This document shows, one piece after another, positions 36,700-47,420 of a DNA stretch of 64,000 nucleotides. The position numbers were made by a program, and so were the translations under genes. Positions within the stretch are counted from its first letter, which is position 1, and each line of letters starts with the position of its first letter. The notes beneath the pieces are model-generated. The model saw nothing but the letters and a program-made list of their open reading frames with translations. It made no database searches and was not told the DNA's origin. The DNA comes from Corbicula japonica (taxonomy: Eukaryota > Mollusca > Bivalvia > Venerida > Cyrenidae): NCBI GenBank assembly GCA_038501625.1, contig JAZAYU010000007.1:3079685-3143684 (forward strand), written 5' to 3'.

Positions 36700-37245
36700 C
36701 TATACCAGTTTGCAGAGCTGTGTATACATGTATGTTTTTACCTCTCGCTATATTCGCATTATTCCTCAAGAACTCAAGTGCACGGAACATCGAAAACAAA
36801 GATTTTTCAGCCTATATAAGCAGAATTTTCACAGTTTTCCCAGTTTTCTATCGGCGTGTTCCACATCATTTGGTCAACTGGCTAAATTCTGGGTTTTTAC
36901 CAAATAACACAAATCCAAATAGCCCGTTCAGCTCTGGAATCAATATTGACACATCATCTGAGTGTATTTATGTGTCAACATTACCTTTCAACTTCATAAA
37001 CAGCAGAATATTGCTTCATTTCGATTTAAGTGTGTTCCCATATTTGTTTTTGTCACACCTTTTGCGGTTTTTAGGAAAACTGTGGAAACTGTGAAAAATC
37101 TGCTTATATACGCTGAAAGATCTTTGTTTCCAATGTTCCGTGCACTTAGGTTTATGAATATTAGTGCAGAAATAAGAATGTTGTATAAATGTGTAAATGG
37201 CGAGAAGGAAAATATGTGTGTACAGCTGTGCAAAGTGCCCGTGAC
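36700..37245. mobile_element. Inverted-repeat element with ~145-170 bp arms
   Basis: The left arm (36700-36845; gagctgtgtatacatg, caagtgcacggaacatcgaa, agcctatataagcagaattt) matches in reverse the right arm (37073-37245). Because of the mirror, several overlapping frames on both strands encode near-identical CTEH-KQR peptides; these are not taken as genes. Flanks carry the dispersed gcagtaatg-aaacgcatattactc repeat. Confidence 0.8.
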
Positions 37246-37249
37246 GTAG

Positions 37250-37925
37250 TTTCGCCACACTATTACTGTTCACGCCGCAAAGTCCCGGGCTGAGCGCTAC
37301 TCAGTATTTGTGCAAATATACCGTGATCATGGTCTTCAACGGTGATTTTTGATAACAATTATACAATATAAAACAATAAGCGAAAGATATTAATCCCATT
37401 CATTGCTACAGGTCACAGTGTTTACCGTCATACCTAAAATGTTACACACTGCTTCAATACTGTATTAAGTTCAAGTGTTCTTAATATAAAAGTATTTTTT
37501 TGCATTTGCTTTCTAAAGAAATCCATTATCAAAAGTAATAAATAATAAGTATGCTGAGTATCAACTCCAAATATACATATTTTCGCCATAACACTTCTGG
37601 AAAAAGACTTCTTGAAAAAGTCTGTGAATTAATTCATCCAATGAACCAGGAACACGCATGCAGAATAACGAATTAATTATGGGATGTCCAGTTCTAAAGA
37701 TTTTTTTAATTTCCGGACAATACTTCCTGCTGACGTTTTCTTAGTTAAAACAATATAGATACTCGTGCGTTTTATAACTAATATCTGGTATAACCATAGA
37801 ACAATGAGATATTATATAAGTACTTATGCTAAAATCCATTTAATGCTTAAAGCTTCGTGGCTTGAAATAGCTGTTGATCTTCTCTCTTTTATTCGATATG
37901 AAAACCATTAACTCACAAATTCATT
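37250..37925. other. Gene-free stretch
   Basis: Nothing recognised apart from a dispersed-repeat fragment at the left edge. Confidence 0.4.
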
Positions 37926-37929
37926 ACAT

Positions 37930-38097
37930 CAAACACCTAAATTTTATTCAATTCATTGACATAAACAAGTTTATCATTATATTAATTCAAGGAATCCCTC
38001 TATCTTGTAGTGTTCATAATGTCCTTCAATCAGAGAAAATTCAGCTTTGATGTTATAATAAGTCCGATATACAATGTATATGAAAACAGCAATGCAT
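37930..38097 (-). other. 3' untranslated exon of gene 4
   Basis: The minus-strand acceptor ttttactctttttcag|atgcattgctg is strong. The exon aligns with that of gene 3 and ends after AATAAA (37943-37948 in reverse complement). Intron 2 spans 38878-38098. Confidence 0.78.
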
Positions 38098-38890
38098 CTG
38101 AAAAAGAGTAAAAGAAGTAATTTTCTTGTACGATTGAAAAATACTATATATTTCTTTGAAATGATGACTGGATAAGACAGAAAACACCATATTTACAGCG
38201 TAAACATTGTTATATGTATACTTTAGGCATTATTTTAGTTAAAGTCTTTATTTTACAAATCTTTATTTAGTAGAACACTGAAATAAGTATATGTATTTAA
38301 GAGTTCCTTCTTGTTTTCTCCAAATAAATGCCAGAAAAAGACTAAAATTAAGTCATTTTTAACATGTAACGTTGAATTTGGAAAAAAAACTTTTGTAAAA
38401 AATAATAATTTAATTGTCTGTTTATAAGTGATTTCTTTGTGACGAATGTTACAATGTTTACGAAACATATTTCTTACGTTGCTGGTCATAATGAAAAGTT
38501 TAGAAGCTAAACTCAATTTTCTAAATTTGGAACTAGTGAACAGCTGGTATATACATGTGAGCTATGAACTTTTTGGACACATTGATCTCTGTTGTTATAT
38601 TCCTATATAAGCGAAGTGTGTTAATTCGTGTCAACAATAGACCAGTTCAACAACGCTGTTAGCTTTGTTGAACATGTCTCCCCATTAGCAAACATTATAA
38701 AGTTTTATTTTTAACATAACCATGATATCTATCATTTTAGATCTCTTAGACTTTTAATTCATATTAATTATTCTTTACCAACAGTCTCCCAGCAGACGCG
38801 CAATATGTCTAGGTCACCACCAGGGATTCGATTACTGGGCCAGTGGCAGATAGAAAAAAAATGATCGTACGCACTTACACATGTAGTTAA

Positions 38891-39133
38891 TTAGCCGAAT
38901 ATTAATCCTCCAGCGAGTAACCCAGGAAAGAATCCGCCTCCAAATGGACCATATCCATACCCAGGATAGCCTCCGTATCCGTATCCAGGATAGCCTCCGC
39001 CAATCAAGGCACCTCCAAGTAAGCCAATCCCCAATCCACCTGCAAACCCACCCCTGAACTGGGCTTCAGCTTGGAATATTACTCCTTGGAGAAGTAATCC
39101 AATAAGGAGTACTGAAATAACACGGGCTGTCAT
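38891..39133 (-). CDS. Secreted glycine-rich protein (gene 4, paralogue of gene 3)
   Basis: 80 residues. The signal peptide VISVLLIGLLLQGVIFQAEA leads to a mature chain QFRGGFAGGLGIGLLGGALIG. Repeats of GYPGYGYGG follow, then PFGGGFFPGLLAGGLIFG. The last part is identical to gene 3 at residue level. The acceptor is at 39140 (tgtttacag|cccacgATG) and the donor at 38878 (acatgt|gtaagt). Beyond the donor the intron sequence (gcacttacac, atgatc, gccagtggcagatag) is still shared with gene 3, proving recent duplication of the whole locus. The middle region differs in repeat number, as expected for glycine-rich chains. Confidence 0.9.
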   Translation of the reverse strand: MTARVISVLLIGLLLQGVIFQAEAQFRGGFAGGLGIGLLGGALIGGGYPGYGYGGYPGYGYGPFGGGFFPGLLAGGLIFG

Positions 39134-39728
39134 CGTGGGCTGTAAACATATATAATATATTAAAAAATAATTATATACATTATTAACACTGTGTTTGGAA
39201 ATGCCAATACGTATTTTTAACCATGACGGCTATTTGTAAACACTCACGCAAAATTGTAATTGATCATCAATTGTATATGTTTACAATGTACGCTAGTTTC
39301 GTTTCCTTCCTATGTCAAGAAAGGTTGTGAAAAGAACTGTTTTGTCTTGGAATCAATTATTAAATGTCTTTTTAACTTATTCCAAAGTCTCAATTACAAG
39401 ATTAAAACTTAAATTGAATATGATCACAAATGCAGAGTAAAATTAATTTTTTTCTGATGAAAAGTTGCGGACAAAAGGAGATAAATTAGAACTTTGATGC
39501 ACTTCGATTAAATATAATTAACTGTTTTTCGAGAATTTTCTGGTTTTAAAGAAAAAATTTTAATAAGAAAAATTTTAATAAGTTAAACGAAAGTACTGTA
39601 ATTATTAGAGTTGAAGAAGTGAATGCAAATAATGAGAGCGCTATCAAAATAAATATGTTATGTACGATTACCTGAAATATAAAAGATTTTAATTCAATTC
39701 GATTAATGGACTAAAATGTGTTTATTAC

Positions 39729-39788
39729 CTTTTCTTCGCCAAGTCCAGAGCACACTAAAATAGTTATTCAAATTGTGTCAAATTTATC
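39729..39788 (-). promoter_or_regulatory. Candidate promoter and 5' untranslated exon of gene 4
   Basis: GTGATAAATT in reverse (39781-39790) precedes, by 32 bases, an initiator-like tttAGTG (A at 39756). A 28-base exon ends gaagaaaag|gtaata. The arrangement matches gene 3 base for base in spacing. Confidence 0.6.
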
Positions 39789-39789
39789 A

Positions 39790-40475
39790 CTTCATACATG
39801 ATGATCAATCTTGTTTTTCATGTCCATTGTCCATAAATTATTTATAAAAGCAATATATATCACAATCCATTTCAGTTTTGCACCATTTTCAGCAGTTATC
39901 ACAAAGAAAGTTACAATAATTATTAGGTCGATGCCTTACTTATTGTTTATCGATCTATCGATGGGTATTTTGTATGACATTTATTTATTAATTTATATAT
40001 TCTTGTTGTTGAATTATACATATCAAGTTTATGAGTAAAACCCTTAAAAGAAATCAGCTGTCAAGTCTTGTTAATTTATGTGAATATTACAAAGTAAAAC
40101 AAAAAGCAGAAATAAATATTTAAAGTTTATCTATATTTTATGTTAGACAATATGAAGCCTATTAGGCTGACGTCGTTTTATTTGTAGCTACGTATGCAAA
40201 ACACAACTATAGATTTAAGCGATCATTGAAATTACCGACAATCAAATTACAAGAAAACATGGCAGTATGGCAAAATCGGAAATGCAGATCAGAGCGCAAT
40301 ATGTATCCTTATCTTCTTATTAAATTACAAAACTTATTGGGTGTTAAATATTGTACTCAGAACGATTTTGTATACGGGGAGTTATGACGTATAAATTTAT
40401 ATATAGTTAGGCTTTATACCGTCATTCAATATTGGTTTAAACTTTGAAAGACAGATGATCGCAAATATTATATAG
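39790..40475. other. Gene-free stretch upstream of gene 4
   Basis: AT-rich, with no repeat or exon recognised. Confidence 0.4.
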
Positions 40476-40612
40476 TTATTTGGTTTTTTGACAGGGAATG
40501 TGAGGATATATTGCCGGTCTGGGTGTCATATTACCCGAGCCGCAGGCGAGGTATAATATGACACCCAGACCGGCAATATATCCTCACCTACCCTTTCAAG
40601 GAACCAAATAAT
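40476..40612. repeat. 137-bp hairpin with CGAG-type loop
   Basis: The arms ggatatattgccggtctggg / cccagaccggcaatatatcc are perfect over about 40 bp and continue more loosely outward to ttatttggtt / aaccaaataa. The loop is cccgagccgcaggcgaggt. Confidence 0.9.
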
Positions 40613-41129
40613 TGTTTTATTATACTGCAAAGACTTTTTCAGACAAAATTAATAAGAAAACATCGATTTTTCGATTATTTCTCTTATTTAATGCCGAACG
40701 GCTTAATTCCCCTCTGAGAACCTCAATAATTACATGTCTGACGTCATTAATTTACCTGCATGACGTCACTTCTATAGAAATTGAATGGACTATCCATTTG
40801 ATTTTTATTCACAAAATTTGAGAATAATCTGATCGTTTTCAACGTTAAAAACATAACATAAATATTTTCTGTAACAATTTTAGTAATTCCTAAGCATACC
40901 ACTTTATAATTTACAAGATCCGCTTCAAATTATGCATTTTTACGGAAATTCAAAACAAAATGGCGGACGACAACAAAAGGTGGGAGGCCAGACGGGGAAA
41001 TTAAGGCACGTGCAGTTCATATCTACGGCCGATCCGTAAATACGGATATACATCAGCGGCAAATTATCCAATCAAATTCAAGGAAATTGCTTTGCAGTAT
41101 AATAAATACGAACACTTTACAATACATGT

Positions 41130-41790
41130 ACAATGATAAGTGATATAAATTCTAGACAAAATAAGAAAAAAATGGGCCTCAGATGTCGAAGATATCCTAA
41201 ATTCAATGGGTTTCTCACAAGTTTGGCTTAACCAGGATGAAGATGATGAATCAGCGTTTCTTAGTATTTTCAAATGTAGAATAAAGGATATGTATATCCA
41301 ATATTGGCGTGCAAGATTAGATCTATCATCAGGGGCTATTTTCTATAGAAATGTTTCAAATTTTTGAATTCAAGAACTACCTCGAGCAAGTAAAACTTGA
41401 AAATTGAGGACAGTGTCCAAGGTTATAAAACTGAGCATGGAAACCAGTCTCAAATCTCAAGCATCTGATTGGCTGAAATGGCGACCAGTCGCCATTTCAG
41501 CCAATCAGATGCTTCAGATTTGAGACTGGTTTCCAATCTCAGCTTTATAACCTTGGCACCAGCACTTACTAGATTAAAGGTGTCTTCCAACAGATTTTTT
41601 GTTTAAACTGGAAGACGGAAACAACCGGTTACATGTACACCCTTTTCAGAGCGTCTCCGTCAGGTTTGCTCAAAACTGGAGGATGAATGTCACTTTTTGT
41701 TTTAATATGATAATCTTGGAAAACAATTTATTACACCACATTATCTTAACAGAAGTGATATGTTTAAACTTTGGAAAAAGAAAATTATTA
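41130..41790 (+). mobile_element. LINE reverse-transcriptase C-terminal remnant, interrupted
   Basis: Conceptual pieces match the C-terminal end of LINE polyproteins common in molluscs: WASDVEDILNSMGFSQVW, LSIFKCRIKDMYIQYW, then, after the palindrome at 41413-41560, LTRLKVSSNRFFV and a damaged C-x2-C/H-x4-C region (PFQSVSVRFAQNW). Stops and shifts are frequent. A 3' tail was not identified. Confidence 0.75.
41413..41560. mobile_element. Palindromic MITE, copy B, nested in the LINE remnant
   Basis: 148 bp, arms about 72 bp meeting at gcgaccagtcgc. The left flank ends gacag and the right flank begins cag, consistent with a 3-bp CAG target duplication. Removing it rejoins a LINE reading frame. 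Confidence 0.93.
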
Positions 41791-42389
41791 GAAATTTAAC
41801 AATGTATGCTAATAAAGCTTTTTCTTGTAGAAATGTTTACCTACAGACATAAGACAAAGATACTTTTCCATCTATTTATAGTAAGTATTATATAATGTAT
41901 TGTTTTGTTAAATGCATTCCAAATGTAATAATTATACAATATTCACAAACATATTTTTTAAGAGAAAGGCCTCTAAGTGTTTACACAGAATATATACCAA
42001 AAGAAATCACTATCTGTTATTAATTTTGTTTTGAACCTGTCATTAATATACCAGCTTGATATTGTTCAATCATGGGACATTTTTACTTACTTTAAATGTG
42101 TTGTAGTGATTATTTGAGAGAAATAAACTCTGTCTATTTGTCTGTCTGTATACTGTCTAGTAACTTGTCTGCAGTTTTAAAAGACTTAAATGTATAGATA
42201 AATCAGCACAAAAAAACAACAACACTGGCAACACAATCTCTACTGATTTGCAGGTTTTACGTGACAACGTTTATCTTCTCATTATTTCAATTAATTCTTT
42301 ATTTCATGAAAAGCCAAAATATAGATCATATACCTTCACATCATTTTTGGAAATATAACTAATATCGTTTTTAAGTCATTCTACCTTTT

Positions 42390-43093
42390 TTAAGGGCTTA
42401 CTACTCTCCTCCCCAGCACGTTCATCGATAAAAAGAAAATTATCAAAATCTCAATAGCGGCAAAATGCCGTTCCATGACACTTTGCACAAATGAGTGTTA
42501 CTAATGTATCTTTAGTTTGCATATGGTAAGAAACGTTGGAACAGTAAAGAAAAAAAAGCGAGATCTAAAAATTTCCTAAATTTCTATTTACATGAATTCA
42601 CAAAAAGTAAACAACACGTATTAAATGACCACATGAACTAATATGATACTGACAACAATTTTTTGTGTCTTCGTGACTAACATATGTAAACTTTATGAGA
42701 TATTAGTAAAAGTGTGTTTGACCTTCAATTTCCTGGTCGCTTCCTGGTCGCGTAAACGGATGACAATCATTGATTTCTCTTTTAGTAGTTGAAAGTTCTT
42801 TACAAAATACACAACATTTTCTTGACAGTTTGATTAACCTCATGTGGGAATTTAAAATTATGTTTTGTATTGCTTAGTTTTTGTGAATTTATGTAAATAG
42901 AATTTTGTGGAATTTTTAGGTCTAACTTTTTTCTTTACATTTCTAACGTGTCATACTGTATGCAAAATAAAGATACATTAAAAACATTTATGTGCGCAAA
43001 GTATCATTGAACGACATTTTACCGTTATTGAGATTTGATAATTTTCTTTTTATCGATAAACGTGCTGGGAAGGAGTGTAGTGGACCCTTAACT
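42390..43093. mobile_element. 704-bp inverted-repeat element flanked by TTAA
   Basis: The left arm (42390-42610) and right arm (42876-43092) are inverted copies of about 215 bp, roughly 80-85% alike by eye, for example cagcacgttcatcgataaaa / tttttatcgataaacgtgctg. Both outer ends read TTAAGGG. TTAA is the target site of piggyBac and Kolobok transposons (established). The 265-bp interior has no gene. Fragments of the arms also occur near 22440-22700 and 23490-23640. Confidence 0.78.
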
Positions 43094-43723
43094 TACTGTA
43101 ATTTATTTTATTTTTCAACTAAACAAACAAAATAGTATACCGTTTACTTTCAAAATTTATGCCAATTACTGATGGCAAATTCGTCAGCTAGTAGAGTGTT
43201 GACATTCATGCGAAACATAATGTTTAACACATCGATTTAAGTATAATACAATATTGAACTGTTCAGTTTTTGTTTTAATAATACGAAGTCCGAGCCAAGA
43301 ACCTTTCAAGCGCGAGCTTGACGGCCAGTATTGCCAGTTAAGCTGTTTTAGTTTACTAGTAAAGTCGTTCGTGCCTGGTTTATGGTGAGCTTTCTGGTTG
43401 TCATTTTAGTTTGTTAAATAGGCCGTAGAAAAGTTAGTCAGGTAGCCGTTTATGAGTGGGTTCGGTTTGTCAGTGTTTGATCTAGTGGCTTCCCCATGAG
43501 TGTTTTCATGTATATGAACTCTAGAAACAAAGGGAAATAACCGAAAAAAATATTTTGATCGATAGTACTAAGTTGATTGATGTTAACATTTGGCAAAGTC
43601 ATTATAATAACGGTAAACATAACATTACAGTAGTTTGTCTTTCAACCATAACATTAATTCAGATAATGAAACATACCAAACTCAAGTATGTAGACAAATT
43701 GGCTTCATTTTTGTTAAGGTATG

Positions 43724-44414
43724 GCAAACATTGCAAATGGCAAAAACAGGCTAAAATTTCAAAAAATGAATTTTGGGGGAAATACTTATTGCCACCTAGA
43801 TTTTAGTAAATAAATGTATTTAGCTATGGATGTAGTAAATGTTTGCAAGCTCAATTTAATCTAATTCGTGTTCTAATTACCAAGCACATACTAAAACAAA
43901 AGAAAAACCATTTGCATGAGAACTCTGAAATTCATGAACAATATACCAAAGCAACTCATACCTGAAATAAGTATATGCTGGTCTACAAAGTTTAGTGCCA
44001 ATCCTTCAAAATAATGTTAGGGTTATAAAGAAATTCAATGAAAACTTACTTCCTACTTTCACTTTCTACTTTCACTTTGAACCAGGAAGTAAGATTTCCT
44101 TGAATTTCTTGAAAACCCTAACATTATTTTGAAGGATTGGCACTAAACATTGTAGACCAGCATATACTTATTTCAGGTATGAGTTGCTTTGGTATATTGT
44201 TCATGAATTTCAGAGTTCTCATGCAAATGGTTTTTCTTTTGTTTTAGTATGTGCTTGGTAATTAGAACACGAATAAGACTAAATTGAGCTTGCAAACATT
44301 TACTACATCCATAGCTAAATACATTTATTTACTAAAATCTAGGTGGCAATAAGTATTTCCCCCAAAATTCAATATTTTGAAATTTTCGCTGTTTTTGCCA
44401 TTTGCAATGTTTGC
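43724..44414. repeat. 691-bp inverted repeat, ~330-bp arms
   Basis: gcaaacattgcaaatggcaa at 43724 is mirrored at 44414, and the arms stay about 95% identical to the centre (cctactttcactttctactt, about 44055-44090). The open frame at 43555-43806 runs into the left arm and is not convincing as a gene. Confidence 0.93.
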
Positions 44415-44546
44415 GAGCTCTTAAAAAGCACTTTAAAAAATAGATATTATTAAAAATAATTAAATTACTTTATTTCACTTTGTATATTTGCAAAGCACCC
44501 CTGGTTAACTGACTCATGATTTGTGAGACTGCGAATCGTTAGTGTT

Positions 44547-44778
44547 AATGTACAATAATAGCACATGAATGTATAACAATAGCACATGAATGTACAACAA
44601 TAGCACATGAATGTACAACAACAGCACATGAATGTACAACAATAGCACATGAATGTACAACAATAGCGCATGAATGTACAACAATAGCACATGAATGTAC
44701 AACAATAGCACATGAATGTACAACAATAGCACATGAATGTACAACAATAGCACATGAATGTACAACAATAGCACATGA
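44547..44778. repeat. 21-bp minisatellite, 11 copies
   Basis: Unit tacaacaatagcacatgaat plus one base, 11 near-identical copies. Because 21 is a multiple of three, long frames stay open (heptapeptide MCYCCTF on the minus strand, and HVLLLYI in another frame). Confidence 0.95.
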
Positions 44779-44784
44779 GAAAAC

Positions 44785-46070
44785 AAGATAAGTTATCCTT
44801 ATCAGACATAATTACTTTAATTATATGGTGCATTTTTTGCTAATAATCCATGCATTCCATGTGTTCTAGAAGCACAAAATCTCTTGCACATATGTTGCAT
44901 AAGTTGACAAAACTCCTTGTAATATTTAAAGGCAGGAAAACTTTCTTTCATATCGATGAAAAAACGTTTGCTTGATTTACATTTTTATTTATCTAAAATT
45001 AAATAAAAATACATCTAATAAGTTTTATACAAATATATATTATTTGACTCGGGACATTTTACTGATTTTTGTTTTTTCTTGATAAAACAAATCAAACAAT
45101 TCAGGGTAACTATCAGGTCTGGTCACTCAAACTATACTTGCATGAAACGTATTTTAAGTACTACGTAGGATAATTCAGATAAGATAATGTACCCAAGTAA
45201 AACAAATCATTACAAACGTTTGATACATGTGGGACAAAACTTTTCGATTATACCCTACTTTAGGGTTTGGATAACAGTTTTTAAGAGTTTAGTACAGCAG
45301 TGCTACATCAACTGTGAACGATACAAAAGAAGTTTTGAGATGCCGACTTACGTATTATTATTTAATTAGGAAAGGCTTTATTGCGATACACCAAATGTAA
45401 AACGATTATGCCAATAAACAGTCACAAGTGAACCGAAACATTGATCTTGTTTCATTGTCTTGGTATGAGCGATTTTAATAGAAATGTACAAGGTGTAAGA
45501 CTTCAAATATACTTCTTAAAGTCTGCTAACCACCAGTTATATGTTTGTTCATTTCTTTCGGTGTATGTCAAAACCAGAAAACCCAAAACACCAAGAAAAG
45601 TACAGGTCGTGTACAAATTAACAGATCTATGAGCTTGAACTACTGTTACATGTTTATATTTTAAAACAAAGCTAAAATATACACAAAAAAACGCTTTGAA
45701 CAAGAGACTCTTTTCGAGCTTCTTGTTTAATTATAATATTTTTTTCGATATCAACGTGTTAGTAAAAGGCTGTTGTATGCAAGTATTAGGACATAACTTG
45801 AACAAAAAGCGCTAAAAACTCAGAAACGTGTATGTTTGTCCGCCCAGTCCGAATAGTCATTTCCTATTTGGGCTTTGAGTTTGAAAACACACACGAATAT
45901 TATACACTTGACTATAGATATATCTTTATCCAGTTTAGTATATCAATCACCTAAGATCATGAGGGAATCTGAAAGTCACGCATACGCGATATGAAACAAA
46001 AGAAATTGATGATCAATTGTAGCCGATCGCCGATCGATTGTTTTACTGAAAGGAGTGTTTTGTACAGATT
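44785..46070. other. Gene-free stretch
   Basis: Short frames at 45187-45369 and 45441-45632 lack splice context or motifs. Confidence 0.4.
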
Positions 46071-46074
46071 TCGA

Positions 46075-46172
46075 TATAAAATACAAATTTCTTTCGTAAA
46101 TAAATGAGAATAAAAAAATTATCGGAAAGATAAAGTAACTAAGTTTCCATCGCACGATACAGAACAGAAAAG
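46075..46172 (+). promoter_or_regulatory. Candidate promoter and 5' exon of gene 5
   Basis: TATAAA at 46075 and a donor gaacagaaaag|gtacgg at 46173. The exon end resembles the gaaag|gt ends of genes 2-4. The 5' edge is uncertain. Confidence 0.35.
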
Positions 46173-46585
46173 GTACGGAATTCTAGAATTGTTTGACGGA
46201 AGCAAAATAAATATCCGGTTCTTTATTCATGTACTGCACGATAATATAATATATATAGCAGCAATTTTTACATTTAATTACATTCCATATCTTATTTTCT
46301 GAGTGAGCTTTTACTGATACGCATGTTTTACTTGTTTTCTGAATTAAAATATTCAAGGACGTAAAATGTATGGAATATATATTTGGGCTCGCCTACCCAA
46401 TTAACTAATCATGCTTTTTATATTTGTATATATTAGCTGCATTTAGCTTTAAACAGGTTTTTAGTTGGGATTAAACACAAAACTATTATACGTGCAAAAC
46501 ATTGAAATAATCTGAGTTTCAGCTTTATATTGTCTATAAACGCAACATTGGCGTTGATTATTGATCAGACTTGACAATAAGTCAT

Positions 46586-46843
46586 TTGGGGCTCGTCACG
46601 GGAAAAGGTACCTTCGGACAGCTGGCGTCAAACCTCAAAACGACGTAATAAACTTTAGCAGACGCCATTAACAATTATGCATTTCGCGGTTAAATTAACA
46701 TTATCTTTTCATTCAAAATTTGTAAGAGAATCTCCAATTAATTATGAGAACATATCAGAATCTTGTAAGTTCTTTCGAATATCAGTAACAACTAAAAAGT
46801 AAAAAATATGTCCAAAGGCACATTTTCCCGTGGCTTGCCAAAT
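46586..46843. mobile_element. 'CGTCACGGGAAAAGG' MITE, copy 1
   Basis: It starts ggggctcgtcacgggaaaag and ends inverted (cattttcccgtggcttgcc). The interior shares gcagacgccattaacaatta and atgcatttcgcggttaaat with the copies at 49821 (inverted) and 52908. It lies in the presumed first intron of gene 5. Confidence 0.85.
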
Positions 46844-47007
46844 ATGTCATCAAAATATTTGAAGCAACTTAAACACTATTCTAAACTTAAATATGGTATT
46901 TTTTCGTATAAATGTGATAGGTTTATTAATTAAAATACTGTTACAGTACTTGACCGAAACTGCGTAAGCATATGAAACACTAATTGAATCATAAGTAAAT
47001 CATCCAC

Positions 47008-47053
<46 letters not shown>

Positions 47054-47079
47054 ATTATTATTATTTAGTATTATTATTG
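47008..47079. repeat. (ATT)n microsatellite
   Basis: About 24 trinucleotide units with two interruptions, 60 bases before the coding exon of gene 5. Confidence 0.95.
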
Positions 47080-47138
47080 AAATATTTATCATTATTTTTA
47101 TACGATTACCTGTTGAATTTTATTTGTCAGATTTCAAC

Positions 47139-47420
47139 ATGACATTCTCGACATCTGTGATCGTCCTGCTGGCAGCGGTGTGTTTCTTAGCAGAAGCACA
47201 ACGCCATCACCATCATCACCATGGTGGCGGCTACGGCGGAGGCTATGGTGGATACGGAGGTGGTTTTGGTGGAAGTGGCTTCGGTGTAGGCTTACTCTCT
47301 GGTGCTCTGCTTGGTGGGTTTATGGGAGGGTACGGTGGCTATGGCGGCTATGGTTACCCGATGATGGGATATGGCTATGGATATCCGATGATGGGAGGTT
47401 TCGGAGGATTTTATGGCTAA
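47139..47420 (+). CDS. Secreted glycine-rich protein with N-terminal His6 (gene 5)
   Basis: 93 residues. Signal peptide of 20 residues (MTFSTSVIVLLAAVCFLAEA). The mature chain would begin QRHHHHHHGGG, six His in a mix of CAT and CAC codons. GGYGGG repeats follow, then GSGFGVGLLSGALLGG (as in gene 2), and YGYPMMGYGYGYPMMGG (related to gene 1). The ATG at 47139 is the first after the acceptor (attttatttgtcag|atttcaac). An upstream in-frame non-ATG extension is not used. The exon ends at 47455 (tttaaag|gtaata), so the frame is uninterrupted. It probably binds divalent metal through the His tract (inference). Shell, byssus or antimicrobial function cannot be decided. Confidence 0.9.
   Translation: MTFSTSVIVLLAAVCFLAEAQRHHHHHHGGGYGGGYGGYGGGFGGSGFGVGLLSGALLGGFMGGYGGYGGYGYPMMGYGYGYPMMGGFGGFYG

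Noticed and set aside
36690..37273. Several overlapping frames on both strands up to 134 codons
   Set aside because: They mirror each other because the region is an inverted repeat; no family motif or splice support.
44547..44778. CRISPR-like array
   Set aside because: Units are contiguous with no unique spacers; it is a minisatellite in animal DNA.
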